A stretch of 64,000 bases of DNA from JAAYAE01 sp963678395 (GTDB lineage: Bacteria > Bacillota > Negativicutes > Acidaminococcales > Acidaminococcaceae): contig OY782827.1 of assembly GCA_963678395.1 (NCBI GenBank), positions 1,488,001 through 1,552,000 of the forward strand, in the 5' to 3' direction. Of this stretch, positions 26,015 to 34,907 are shown one piece after another. Position numbers and translations under genes: made by a program. The notes beneath the pieces were generated by a model, which ran no database searches, was not told the origin of the DNA, and worked only from the letters and a program-made list of their open reading frames with translations. Each line of letters begins with the position of its first letter. The first letter of the stretch is position 1.

Positions 26015-26040
26015 AAAGTACTCCTTTGGGAGTATTTTTT
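26013..26040 (+). terminator. Terminator of the FlK-like gene
   Basis: Stem TACTCC/GGAGTA, loop TTTG, flanked by A5 and T6, overlapping the stop codon. It lies 30 bases before the converging ABC ATPase gene. Confidence 0.8.
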
Positions 26041-26069
26041 ATTTGCTCTAATATCTTTAGAAAGATTAT

Positions 26070-26822
26070 TTATCTAAGAATACTCTGCAAAAAAACTTGT
26101 AACCGTTCGTTTTTAGGATTATCAAAAATAGCGTCTGGCGTTCCTTGCTCTTGCACAATACCATCAGCCATAAAGATGACTTTTTTGGCAACTTCTCGAG
26201 CAAATCCCATTTCATGAGTAACAACCACCATAGTCATATTGCCATCCGCTAAATTACGCATAGTCTTTAGTACTTCCCCTGTGAGCTCAGGATCCAAAGA
26301 AGACGTGGGTTCATCAAAAAGCATAATATCCGGGTTCATAGCCAAAGCTCTCGCAATAGCTACCCTTTGTTGCTGCCCGCCAGACAATTGGTTAGGATAT
26401 ACGTCAGCCTTATCACCCAACCCTACTTTAGATAAAAGTTCCAAAGCTACAGGCATTACTTCTTCTCTAGGCTGTTTCTTAACAAGCAAAGGTGCTTCCA
26501 AAAGATTTTCCAACACAGTCATATGAGGAAAAAGATTAAATTGCTGAAAAACCATTCCCATTTTGCCACATATTTTTCTTGATTTTAGCGCGTCAGCATA
26601 CTCACCATCTTTTACTAAATATTCCTCTTCAATGGCAATAGAACCACCATTAACAACTTCCAAACGATTTAAACAACGCAGCAGAGTGCTTTTACCTGAA
26701 CCGGAAGGGCCAATAATCGCCACAACCTCACCACGTTCAAGTTCCAAAGTAATCCCCTTTAAAACTTCTAGTTCGCCAAATTTTTTTTTTACATTTTCCA
26801 TTCTTATAATAGATTCATTCAT
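26070..26822 (-). CDS. Polar amino acid ABC transporter ATPase (GlnQ-like)
   Basis: 250 residues. Walker A GPSGSGKST, Q-loop VFQQFNLFPHMTV, signature LSGGQQQRVAIARAL, Walker B IMLFDEPTSSLDP and H-loop VVVTHEMGFA are complete. It belongs to the polar amino acid (PAAT) group. The ATG at 26822 has GGTGGGA three bases upstream; a GTG nine bases earlier is possible. It follows the permease by ten bases. The matching binding protein is probably the one encoded near 29.2-30.0 kb. Confidence 0.9.
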   Translation of the reverse strand: MNESIIRMENVKKKFGELEVLKGITLELERGEVVAIIGPSGSGKSTLLRCLNRLEVVNGGSIAIEEEYLVKDGEYADALKSRKICGKMGMVFQQFNLFPHMTVLENLLEAPLLVKKQPREEVMPVALELLSKVGLGDKADVYPNQLSGGQQQRVAIARALAMNPDIMLFDEPTSSLDPELTGEVLKTMRNLADGNMTMVVVTHEMGFAREVAKKVIFMADGIVQEQGTPDAIFDNPKNERLQVFLQSILR

Positions 26823-26831
26823 ATTTCCCAC

Positions 26832-27476
26832 CTACTCCTCATATCTAGCGTAGTGTTTTTCTAACCAATTAAACACTCTGGTAACCACAAAGGTCATCAC
26901 TAAATAAAAACAACCGGCAATAAAAAAAGGCGTCATATCGAATTCTCTTTGCACAATAGTACGTGCTGCTCTTAGCAAATCATTCATAGCTAATACATAA
27001 ACTAATGATGTATCCTTAACCAAAGTAATAGTTTCATTTCCTATAGGAGGCAAAACTCTTTTTATCATTTGCGGAACAATAATGCGGCGCATAGTCTGCA
27101 CATAAGTAAAGCCTAAAGTTTTTGCCGCTTCGTACTGTCCTTTAGGAATAGATTGAATACCAGCGCGGAAAATTTCTGCAAAATAAGCCGCGTAATTTAA
27201 AACAAAAGCCAAAAGCGCAGAAGTTACATCAGGCAGTCTAACACCAAATGTTGGCAATGCAAAATACACAAATAACAGCTGTAACATCAAAGGAGTGCCA
27301 CGCATAATCCAGTTATAAAACGCTACCGCCCTATTCAAAGGTTTAATATCAGATAAACGCGCCAAGGCCAAAAGTAAACCAAGCGGAATAGATAAGCACA
27401 AAGTCACGGCGAAAATGGCTACTGTAACACGACAACCCTCAAGCAAAGGTACCATCATTCTCAAAATTTCATTCAT
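26832..27476 (-). CDS. Polar amino acid ABC transporter permease (GlnP/HisM-like)
   Basis: 214 residues with about five transmembrane helices. The HisMQ-type N-terminus LLEGCRVTVAIFAVTLCLSI, MRGTPLMLQLLFVYFALP, and the EAA coupling loop YEAAKTLGFTYVQTMRRIIV are all recognisable. It forms a homodimeric channel with the ATPase that follows. Nothing else is encoded for about 310 bases upstream, where only a terminator is seen. Confidence 0.9.
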   Translation of the reverse strand: MNEILRMMVPLLEGCRVTVAIFAVTLCLSIPLGLLLALARLSDIKPLNRAVAFYNWIMRGTPLMLQLLFVYFALPTFGVRLPDVTSALLAFVLNYAAYFAEIFRAGIQSIPKGQYEAAKTLGFTYVQTMRRIIVPQMIKRVLPPIGNETITLVKDTSLVYVLAMNDLLRAARTIVQREFDMTPFFIAGCFYLVMTFVVTRVFNWLEKHYARYEE

Positions 27477-27682
27477 CTATTTACACAACCTATCCAAATT
27501 TCTAAGAGTCTTTTTATTATACCATATTGTCCAAAGAAAAAACTACGTTTTACTAAGTTGAACAATAAATAAGCTCAAATCAGCCGCCGTAAGGCATGAT
27601 AAGAAATGTTTAAATTCTATTTGTATTAATTTTAACTAATACCGTACTATAAAAACAAATTAAATACTAACAGAAACAACGT

Positions 27683-27707
27683 AAAAAACCCTCGCAAGAG
27701 GGTTTTT
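27683..27707 (-). terminator. Terminator between aldo/keto reductase and permease genes
   Basis: Perfect stem AAAAACCCTC/GAGGGTTTTT with GCAA loop, usable on either strand. It is the only structured element in the gap 27477-27790; the rest is AT-rich with no supported gene. Confidence 0.85.
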
Positions 27708-27790
27708 ATTATTAGCACAACTATTAAAACAATCTAAGTAGCGCAGTAGTAATTATTTTGTTAAATTATAGTTATTATTAGAAAATTATC

Positions 27791-28832
27791 CTAGTATTTA
27801 TTAGAATAATTTAATGCATTATCCTTATAAAACGCCTCATATCGTTTAAGTTCACGTTTCAAAAGATTAGGAGTATCAAGTCCATATGGACAATTTTGTT
27901 TGCAATGTCCACATGCTATACAGCTATTAATTAAATACATCTTTTCCTTGAAACTGTCCTCCATAAATTTTTGATAGGGAGCTCGTTTTAATAGCAAAGA
28001 TATCCTAGCTTGTGTAGTTATTTCTATTCCTACAGGACAAGGCATGCAATATCCACATCCACGACAAAAATCTCCTGCAAGTTCAATTCTATCCTTTTGA
28101 ATAATCTTCCACATGGCTTCATCCAAAACCGGTGGGTTTTTTTCTAACTCTATAAACTCATCCAATTCAGATATTTTTTTGAATTCCCCAAATTGGTACA
28201 AGATTATCAAACTGCCTTAAAAATGCAAATGTACTAGCAGCATTGGTAATTAATCCTCCGGATAACCCCTTCATGGCTATTACACCAACACCGTTTTTCT
28301 TGCATACAGCAATAAGTTCTAAATCTGCATCTGCTGAAATAGAGTTCAAGGGAAATTGAATAGTATCGTACAATTTTGACTCCGCAGCCTGCACAGCATT
28401 TTTTATATCATGATTTGTCATACCGATAAAGCGAATCATGCCCTTTTTCTTCGCCTCTAATAGTCCTGCATAAAGACCTTCCGGATCTTCCTTATTGGGC
28501 AAATCTTTAGGATTATGTAATTGATAAATATCTATATAATCTGTCTTTAAATTTTTAAGACTAGTTTCTAAATGACTGAATAAGTTTTTTTTATCTTTGG
28601 CATGGCTTTTAGTAGCAATAATAATATTTTTTCTTACATCCGCTAGCGCATAACCAATTTTTTCTTCGCTATCTGAATACTGCCTAGCAGTATCAAAAAA
28701 ATTTATACCATTATCATAGGCCTTTATTAGTATGGCTTTAGCTGTTTCAAAGGTAACTCGTTGTATAGGCAAAGCACCAAATCCACTTCTGCTTACCATT
28801 AAATTAGTGCGACCTAATTTCATCTTATCCAT
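27791..28832 (-). pseudogene. Aldo/keto reductase with C-terminal 2x[4Fe-4S] ferredoxin domain, frameshifted
   Basis: The 5' frame (from 28832) encodes an aldo/keto reductase barrel: KLGRTNLMVSRSGFGALPIQ, catalytic Asp and Tyr in NFFDTARQYSDSEE, Lys in IIATKSHAKD, His in YQLHNPKD. After FDNLVPIWGIQK it terminates. A second frame continues with ISELDEFIELEKNPPVLDEA and the iron-sulfur region CRGCGYCMPCPVG and CIACGHCKQNCPYG, to 27791. Removing one base from the A7 run at 28174-28180 joins the two into a single protein of about 345 residues, the usual size of these fused redox enzymes. The break is therefore a one-base homopolymer insertion, real or technical. Confidence 0.85.
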
Positions 28833-29101
28833 CTAAACTCCTCCTTTTGCATTGCTTAAATATAAAATCACTATTTTATCCTACTAAAAATTTTTCTCTC
28901 ACTACAACGCTTTATCTCAACCAAGATATTGTTTACATTTTATCACATTAAAATATAAATAACACTCAGATGAATTCTGTATTGAAACCGTAAAAAAAAT
29001 CAGTAACTCATTAAAATGCAGAATTTATTTCTAAAAAATAAACACTAATATCTTTGTAAAATAAGTATATAACTAATCTATCCATTATTACAAAAATAAA
29101 T

Positions 29102-29145
29102 AAAAAGGAATGAGTCTATTATTCTATCTGACTCATTCCTTTTTA
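29102..29145 (-). terminator. Terminator after amino acid-binding protein gene
   Basis: Perfect 15-bp stem AAAAAGGAATGAGTC/GACTCATTCCTTTTT, 14-base loop, T-rich on both strands. It lies in the 377-base gap 28833-29209, in which no gene is supported. Confidence 0.85.
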
Positions 29146-29209
29146 TTTGCTTAAAATACTTTCCCATTTTTGTGGTATAAATCAAGGTCACAATTATTTG
29201 ATTATACTA

Positions 29210-30001
29210 TTATTTTAAAATATCTGAGCCAAACCATTTTGTATTAATCTTACCTGCCGTACCATCTTTTTTCATTTCGTCTAATACCTTTTGTACCTCA
29301 CCTTGTAATTGGGTATCATACTTACGGAATCCAATACCGAAGTCACCAATAGGTCCAATAGGAGTCGGCAAGCAGACAAATTTGCCTGGTTTCTTGCTCA
29401 TATAGTAACGGCCAACAATTTCATCAGTAATGATAGCATCCAAACGGCCTGCTTCCAAATCCATCATAACAGCAATACAATCGGGATATTTTTTAACTTC
29501 TTTAAGAGTAGCTGCGAAGGCTTTATCATTCTCCAAGTTTTGTTCTGCAGTAGAAGCACTTTGCATCCCTACAATTTTACCTTTCAAATCAGCTTGTCCC
29601 TTGATAGGAGAACCTTTAACAACGAAAAGCAATTGCTTGCATTCCATGTAAGGCTTGCTAAAAAGCATATTCTTTTTACGCTCTTCTGTAATATTAAGAC
29701 CGTTCCAAATACAGTCAATGCGTCCACTCTTTAATTCGGCTTCTTTACTTGACCAATCAATTGGCTTAAATTCTACCGGGCGACCTAAACGTTTTGCGGC
29801 TTCCTTAGCCATATCTACGTCAAAACCAACTATTTCATTCTTTTCATTTTTAAAACCCATAGGTGGAAAATTATCATCTAACCCTACAACTATTTTTTTA
29901 CCACTGTCGCTTTTGGCAGTAGTTTTTTTATCGCCACCACACCCTGCAATAAGACCTGCTGTAACCATTAAGACCAGCATAAACACCATAACTTTTTTCA
30001 C
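29210..30001 (-). CDS. Polar amino acid-binding lipoprotein (ABC transporter)
   Basis: 263 residues. Lipoprotein signal peptide with lipobox LIAGCGG, then a type II periplasmic binding fold: KKIVVGLDDNFPPMGFKNEK, VGFDVDMAKEAAKRLGRPVE and RIDCIWNGLNITEERKKNM, typical of glutamine/lysine/cystine-type SBP3 proteins. The start is GTG at 30001 after a GGGGGG tract. A possible promoter with TATAAT at 30036-30041 lies upstream. It probably serves the permease and ATPase near 26-27.5 kb, from which it is separated by the reductase gene. Confidence 0.9.
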   Translation of the reverse strand: MKKVMVFMLVLMVTAGLIAGCGGDKKTTAKSDSGKKIVVGLDDNFPPMGFKNEKNEIVGFDVDMAKEAAKRLGRPVEFKPIDWSSKEAELKSGRIDCIWNGLNITEERKKNMLFSKPYMECKQLLFVVKGSPIKGQADLKGKIVGMQSASTAEQNLENDKAFAATLKEVKKYPDCIAVMMDLEAGRLDAIITDEIVGRYYMSKKPGKFVCLPTPIGPIGDFGIGFRKYDTQLQGEVQKVLDEMKKDGTAGKINTKWFGSDILK

Positions 30002-30067
30002 GTAACAAACCCCCCTCGATTTTACTTACTTGTCTATTATAATTTAGTCAATATAAAAAGTAAACCA

Positions 30068-30415
30068 CTATTGTTTAGGTGTGTTAGCAATTAAAGCAAT
30101 AAAAACAAGATCTGAGTTTTCTGTATTTTTTAGAGCGTGAAAACCACCATCATAACAAAAAGTGACATCACCGGCAGCAACAGGAGTTTCTTTTCCATTA
30201 TCGGTGTATATACCCTTGCCAGATAAAATATAATACGTTTCGTTATTTCCTTTATGTTGGTGATAGCCAAGGGCACATCCTGGTTTTAAAGTTACTTGGG
30301 AAAACATAGAATTTTGTCCTTGAAAAAGCTCCTCATCAACAAGATGTTCAATAATAACATTCCCTGTTTCCTTGTTTTCTCTTACTTGCTTTCTCTTTTC
30401 ATGAAAAATAGCCAT
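30068..30415 (-). CDS. Cupin domain protein
   Basis: 115 residues, single small cupin barrel. First motif GYHQHKGNNETYYILSGKG, with metal-binding His-His-Glu, and second motif CYDGGFHALKN with the last histidine. The N-terminus is basic (HEKRKQVRENKETG). Such stand-alone cupins bind metal and have diverse functions, so none can be assigned. A clear AGGAGGG site precedes the start. It lies 14 bases after the MBL lipoprotein gene on the same strand. Confidence 0.85.
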   Translation of the reverse strand: MAIFHEKRKQVRENKETGNVIIEHLVDEELFQGQNSMFSQVTLKPGCALGYHQHKGNNETYYILSGKGIYTDNGKETPVAAGDVTFCYDGGFHALKNTENSDLVFIALIANTPKQ

Positions 30416-30429
30416 TTGTCATATCCCTC

Positions 30430-31365
30430 CTAGTTCTTTTCCACCTCTACGTTATAGGCTTTACCATCTGTCGCAATTGTCACGTCTCCGTCTAGAAAAG
30501 TCCCATAGAACTTAATATTATGCGCTTTAATACGTTCCATGGTTTTCGTACTAGGATACTTATCAGCAGGTTCGCCTTTTTTTATACCATAACTAGCTAT
30601 CGCTACTTGTGGTTCAAGAACCTTTAGCCAATCATCGCCAGTAGATGAATTGCTACCATGATGACCAACCTTAAGCACATTAGACCTTAGCTGGTCTGGG
30701 GGATAAAGCTTTATTAGCTGCTCTTCGGACTGCTTATAACTATCTGCGGCAAACATCATAGTGAAATCTTTATAAACCAAACGCATAACTAAGCTATTGG
30801 GATTAAGATTGCTATCATTAGGTACTATAATCTTTTGTTCCACGGGCCATAACACTTCCAAGTAGGCTCCCTTAGCAAGCATAATCTTCATAGGTGCCTG
30901 AATCTTGGTTTTCGTAATATGTTTTTCAGCTATTAACTGCATGATTTTAGGATAAAGCTTGGAATCAGGATTAATAAGTTCCGTATCATATATTTTTTCT
31001 ATTTTGAAACTATTTAATAAAGCCGGCATCCCGCCAATATGATCTTTGTGCGGATGTGTCATGAAAATCATTGCAAATTTATCAACACCAATTTCGCGCA
31101 AATGCTTGACCAAAGCTTTGTTGTTTTCTTGCAGTCCTGCATCTATCAAATAGTTTTTATCGCCTATTTGAATAAGAATAGAATCTGCCTTCCCCACATT
31201 CATAACATGGATAACAACATCTTTAGCGTGAACATTTTTTTGCATAGTTGCATTTTTAAACACCGGCGTTTGATTTTTTATTTCGGAACTACTGTTAAAT
31301 TTACAACCAGTGAAAGAAAAAAACACGCTTAAACAAACCACTAACCGAAACAATATCCTTAGCAT
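30430..31365 (-). CDS. ComEC/Rec2-like MBL-fold lipoprotein
   Basis: 311 residues. Signal peptide with lipobox SFTGC; the rest is a metallo-beta-lactamase fold resembling the C-terminal domain of ComEC. Metal motif THPHKDHIGG (HxHxDH) is intact, followed by KVGHHGSNSSTGDDW and later AIASYGIKKGEPADKYPS. Stand-alone secreted versions may hydrolyse nucleic acid or phosphoesters at the cell surface, but this is inference. It is encoded 20 bases downstream of the barstar-like gene, on the same strand as the barnase-like gene. Confidence 0.82.
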   Translation of the reverse strand: MLRILFRLVVCLSVFFSFTGCKFNSSSEIKNQTPVFKNATMQKNVHAKDVVIHVMNVGKADSILIQIGDKNYLIDAGLQENNKALVKHLREIGVDKFAMIFMTHPHKDHIGGMPALLNSFKIEKIYDTELINPDSKLYPKIMQLIAEKHITKTKIQAPMKIMLAKGAYLEVLWPVEQKIIVPNDSNLNPNSLVMRLVYKDFTMMFAADSYKQSEEQLIKLYPPDQLRSNVLKVGHHGSNSSTGDDWLKVLEPQVAIASYGIKKGEPADKYPSTKTMERIKAHNIKFYGTFLDGDVTIATDGKAYNVEVEKN

Positions 31366-31385
31366 CTGTTTAGCCTCTTTTCTTT

Positions 31386-31658
31386 TTACTCAGTAATTTC
31401 CAATTCTAAATTTTCATTATCTTGCACAGCAGTTTCAAATACTGCTAATAAACGTTCACCATATTCTCCTAGATTTTCCTCATCTGCAATTCTACTAGAA
31501 ATTATGATTTTGGTGGCTTCATCAACTTCTGTCAATCCATCATAGAGAGCATCTAAATTTCTGCCATAATAATCCGGAAAAGACAACGCCTCAATTAGAT
31601 ATTCTTGTAACTCCGCAGGTGTAGAAAAATCTGCCGCATTTATTTGTATTTTTTTCAT
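31386..31658 (-). CDS. Barstar-family ribonuclease inhibitor
   Basis: About 90 residues, beginning MKKIQINAADFSTPAELQEY. It matches barstar in size and pattern: LSFPDYYGRNLDALYDGL corresponds to the barnase-binding helix and loop (barstar Tyr29, Asn33, Asp35, Asp39 region), and it is acidic. The start is set at 31658, with AGGAGGAG site; the longer reading begins inside the barnase gene. It would neutralise the barnase-like RNase encoded just upstream, protecting the cytoplasm during its synthesis. Confidence 0.9.
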   Translation of the reverse strand: MKKIQINAADFSTPAELQEYLIEALSFPDYYGRNLDALYDGLTEVDEATKIIISSRIADEENLGEYGERLLAVFETAVQDNENLELEITE

Positions 31659-31671
31659 AGATATTCTCCTC

Positions 31672-32130
31672 CTAATATAACTTTTCAAAATATTTATAAT
31701 GATCTGCGCAATAATATATACTGCCAGTATTGGAAAAGACTATACGCTTAGCACCACGCTCGCCCTTAATGTAATCAATATCGCATTCGCTATATTTAAC
31801 TCCTGTTTTCACAGGCAGCTTTTTTTCGAAATTACCAAAACTATCGCCACCAATACTTTTCCCAGGTGCTACTTCATCCAGTGTTCCTTTGTGTTTCCAC
31901 CCCAATTTCCTAGCTTCTTTCTTAGTAATAAAATTATTTGGCAGCTTATTATAAACATGAATATAATGAGCCACCTCATTTTTAGAGGTGTAGCTGCCAT
32001 TTTCATCGATTGATGTCTGTGTTTTAGCTGTTACCAAACCAGAAGAATTTATACTAGTCTTGTGGGCGCATCCCAGTAAAGAAATTGCTAAGAATACTAA
32101 GCATACCAAAAACGTTGTTATTTTCTTCAA
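31672..32130 (-). CDS. Barnase-family ribonuclease, predicted lipoprotein
   Basis: 152 residues. A signal peptide with lipobox ISLLGC puts the lipid-modified Cys at 21, so it should be anchored outside the cytoplasmic membrane. The mature part aligns with barnase: VAHYIHVYNKLPNNFITKKE, LDEVAPGKSIGGDSFGN and CADHYKYFEKLY. The catalytic residues of barnase (Glu73, Arg83, Arg87, His102) are matched by Glu115, Arg125, Arg129 and His144, so it is probably active. The barstar gene follows 13 bases later. Known barnase is freely secreted; membrane anchoring is unusual and points to a surface or nutrient-scavenging or competition role. Confidence 0.9.
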   Translation of the reverse strand: MKKITTFLVCLVFLAISLLGCAHKTSINSSGLVTAKTQTSIDENGSYTSKNEVAHYIHVYNKLPNNFITKKEARKLGWKHKGTLDEVAPGKSIGGDSFGNFEKKLPVKTGVKYSECDIDYIKGERGAKRIVFSNTGSIYYCADHYKYFEKLY

Positions 32131-32420
32131 TATTATTCCCTCCCACTCTCGCGATAAAAACGAGTAAGCAAGAAATCCGCAACACTATCTTTGCTTAAAG
32201 GGCACCAGCTAAAAGCCATTATTACGCACAATGGCAAAAACGTCAAGCCCTGATTTTATATTTATTGTTTTACGCAATGTTGATCATTACACTTTTATTT
32301 ATTAGAGACACTACACTATCTTTGGCCTTAAGCCCCAAATTTAAAGAAACTGTAATAATCAGCAACAAACTTATCTCCACCACTGGAATAAAAACCATAT
32401 TTACCTGTTAAATATATTTC

Positions 32421-33269
32421 TTATTTTGCCTTTTTATGGTAAACGACAGCGTATACTCCAGCTACTAATATAGCCCCACCCACAATATTGCCAAGAGTTA
32501 CAGGCAACAAATTATTTATAAAGAAGCTGCTCCAGCTAGCGTGCAAAGGAATTGAACCTGTAATAGCCGTATAACGTGGATCAGTTCCTGTAAATATACC
32601 TAACGGAACAAAAAACATATTAGCTACGCAATGCTCCATCCCCATAGCAACGAAAGCCATTGTAGGAAACCACAAAGCCAAAATCTTGCCACCAATATCT
32701 TCCGCAGCCGCTGCTGCATAAACTGCTAGGCAAACCAGCCAGTTACAGCCCACAGCACGCCAAAAAGCATCGCCAAAACTTAGCGCACACTTGCCATTAG
32801 CAATACTAACTATAGAATTAGCCCAAGGCATTGTACTGTTTCCGCCTAATTTCATGGTTTCAAAACTCAACCCGCTAGCATAAGCCATAAAATAGGCTAC
32901 AAACAATGCCCCAATAAAGTTGCCTAACCAGGAATAAACGCCACTTTTACAAGCCGCACCCAGTGAAATATCTTTACGATATCTAGCTGCTGCTAACGAC
33001 ATACAATTTCCTGTAAACAAGTCTGCCCCACAAACTATGACCAGCATGAGACCTAAGGGAAAGACTGAGGCAAAAATCAATTTTGCCATGGAACCCCAAA
33101 CATTTGCAGGCAAAGCTGCCGTGCAACGAATAGCCAAGAATCCACCCAAAGCGATATATGCTCCGGCCAAAAATGTAAGTCCACAGGTAGCTGCAACCGA
33201 TTGTTTTGTCCGGCCGATTCCGCCGCCAACCGTTGTATCTAAAAGTAAATTAGGTGCTTTTAACGTCAT
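32421..33269 (-). CDS. Formate/nitrite transporter family channel (FocA/NirC)
   Basis: 282 residues, six hydrophobic segments. FNT marks: AGAYIALGGFLAIRCTAALP near helix 1, GADLFTGNCMSLAAARYR on the cytoplasmic side, LGNFIGALFVAYFMAYASG, and a central GCNWLVCLAVYAAAAAED. It forms a pentameric channel for formate, nitrite or hydrosulfide; substrate cannot be decided. About 290 bases upstream-to-downstream gap 32131-32420 contains no supported gene. The gene stands alone, with no pfl or nir genes nearby. Confidence 0.85.
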   Translation of the reverse strand: MTLKAPNLLLDTTVGGGIGRTKQSVAATCGLTFLAGAYIALGGFLAIRCTAALPANVWGSMAKLIFASVFPLGLMLVIVCGADLFTGNCMSLAAARYRKDISLGAACKSGVYSWLGNFIGALFVAYFMAYASGLSFETMKLGGNSTMPWANSIVSIANGKCALSFGDAFWRAVGCNWLVCLAVYAAAAAEDIGGKILALWFPTMAFVAMGMEHCVANMFFVPLGIFTGTDPRYTAITGSIPLHASWSSFFINNLLPVTLGNIVGGAILVAGVYAVVYHKKAK

Positions 33270-33403
33270 TATATACCCTCCAAAAATTAATTATCCTTAC
33301 TGCTTTTCCCTATAAAATATATTTTAATAATACTTTCGACAGTAAGGACTCCTTCTGCAGTCATTATATATTACCAAATTATGTCTTTCAATATATTTCT
33401 GAT

Positions 33404-33440
33404 AAAAAAAGCCTATTCACTAAAGAATAGGGGCTTTTTT
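33404..33440 (-). terminator. Terminator after BMP-family gene
   Basis: Stem AAAAAAGCC...GGCTTTTTT, extended by TATTC/GAATA with a bulge, ending in T7 on the minus strand. It is 11 bases past the stop codon. Confidence 0.85.
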
Positions 33441-33451
33441 CACCTAAAACT

Positions 33452-34435
33452 TTAAATTTGCAAGGCCTTCAACGTTAGCTTGGCATTAACATCTAAGAGT
33501 TGGGTTTGCGCTCTTGCCAATACTGCCTTATTCCCAGCATTGTCCACATAACTCACACCACCTGTACTACAATCTTCAATTTGCAATCCTGGTGTAAATT
33601 CACCCTTTACTACAGAACCAATGGCTGCAAAAACCACACTATCTATTCGTTTAACAACACTAGTTAAAATATAAGGTCTTTCTGCGAAAGGCACTAATAC
33701 GTTTTGATCAGTATCACAGCCAATAGCCAGCTTTTTAACCTTCGCGGCTGCCGTAAATAACCCTAGCCCGCTCTTGCCTGTTGCTTGAAAAATAACATCT
33801 ATATGCCTATTATACATTTGCAATGCTTTTTTCGTCATTTTAGACGGGTCCGTAAAGCTTCCTACAAAATCACTTTGAACCTTAATGGCAGGATTAACAT
33901 AATCAGCACCTTTTTTATAACCGGTTAATAAATCTTGATTAGCACGAAGATTTTTATAACCACCTATAAAACCAATATTTTTACTTTTTGTGGTAGCGCC
34001 AGCGGCAACCCCTGCCAAAAAACCCGCCTCTTGGTCATTAAATTTAACACACAATAAATTAGCTACCTTCATATCCCTGTCGCCATCAATAACAATAAAT
34101 TTGGTGTTAGGCATTTTAGGTGCTATTTTGGCAAAAATAGGCAAATAAACATCGCCCAACCCTATAACAAAATCTTCTTTATTACTAAGCAAACTGATAT
34201 CTCCTGCCACAAGCTTATCTGCTTTTTTGTTGACAAAAGTATCTATATATAGCGTAGGCGCATAACTTTTTACTGCTTTTTTCACTCCTTCATACGCCAT
34301 AAGATTAAATCCTTGATCGTCAATAGGCCCGCCATAGCAAACAAGGCCTCTAACTGCAGCAGCTTGTGCCCCCATACTTAGCATAAAAACCGTAATCAGC
34401 ATTAACAAAATTACTCTTTTCACTTGCTGCTTCAT
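33452..34435 (-). CDS. BMP-family ABC transporter substrate-binding protein
   Basis: 327 residues with an Sec signal peptide (cleavage expected after GAQA) and no lipobox. The mature part is the Bmp/PnrA fold: LVCYGGPIDDQGFNLMAYEG, KFIVIDGDRDMKVANLLC, KNIGFIGGYKNLRANQDLLT and VIFQATGKSGLGLF. This family binds nucleosides or similar ligands. It lies seven bases after the thrE C-terminal gene in the same orientation. No ATPase or permease of the corresponding type is close. Confidence 0.88.
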   Translation of the reverse strand: MKQQVKRVILLMLITVFMLSMGAQAAAVRGLVCYGGPIDDQGFNLMAYEGVKKAVKSYAPTLYIDTFVNKKADKLVAGDISLLSNKEDFVIGLGDVYLPIFAKIAPKMPNTKFIVIDGDRDMKVANLLCVKFNDQEAGFLAGVAAGATTKSKNIGFIGGYKNLRANQDLLTGYKKGADYVNPAIKVQSDFVGSFTDPSKMTKKALQMYNRHIDVIFQATGKSGLGLFTAAAKVKKLAIGCDTDQNVLVPFAERPYILTSVVKRIDSVVFAAIGSVVKGEFTPGLQIEDCSTGGVSYVDNAGNKAVLARAQTQLLDVNAKLTLKALQI

Positions 34436-34442
34436 CGTTTTT

Positions 34443-34898
34443 TCACTCCTTTATCTTTGCCTGCAAAGCCCTGGTTTTGCTGTTTTTAAAAAGTCTGGCC
34501 ATACTTGAAATTAGCAATATTCCCAAAGCAATGGCCGTCGCATCCAAAGAAGCTTGCACCATTTTTTCCATGCCTACGTTATAAGCATTGAGCATGAAGA
34601 AATTCATAGCCCGGTACAAGGGTAAACCAGGAACCAAAGGAATAATACCAGGGATAGAAAACACTGTTACCGGTTCCTTAAATATACGAGCAAAAACCTC
34701 ACTAATAATTGACAAAACTATAGTTCCTGCAAAATTACTGAGCATGGAACTATAGCCTAAAACATCTTTCATATAAATATAAACAGCAAACCCTATAGCA
34801 CCAACCAATCCACCTAAAACAAGTACCCTGCGTGGAGTATTAAATAGTTTGCCAAAAGCTATAGTTGCTATAAATGCAAAAAATATGGAAACTAACAT
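34443..34898 (-). CDS. Threonine/serine exporter, C-terminal-type subunit (DUF3815)
   Basis: 151 residues, four to five hydrophobic helices. It corresponds to the C-terminal half of ThrE: FNTPRRVLVLGGLVGAIGFA, SIISEVFARIFKEPVTVFSI and GIIPLVPGLPLYRAMNFFML. With the N-terminal-type partner encoded immediately upstream (nine-base gap) it reconstitutes the split form common in Firmicutes. It exports threonine/serine or small peptides. Confidence 0.9.
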   Translation of the reverse strand: MLVSIFFAFIATIAFGKLFNTPRRVLVLGGLVGAIGFAVYIYMKDVLGYSSMLSNFAGTIVLSIISEVFARIFKEPVTVFSIPGIIPLVPGLPLYRAMNFFMLNAYNVGMEKMVQASLDATAIALGILLISSMARLFKNSKTRALQAKIKE

Positions 34899-34907
34899 AT
34901 TATCCTC

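Noticed and set aside
28167..28215. Programmed frameshifting in the aldo/keto reductase
   Set aside because: The A7 run lacks a stimulatory structure, and the fused form is the family's normal state; a homopolymer indel is simpler.
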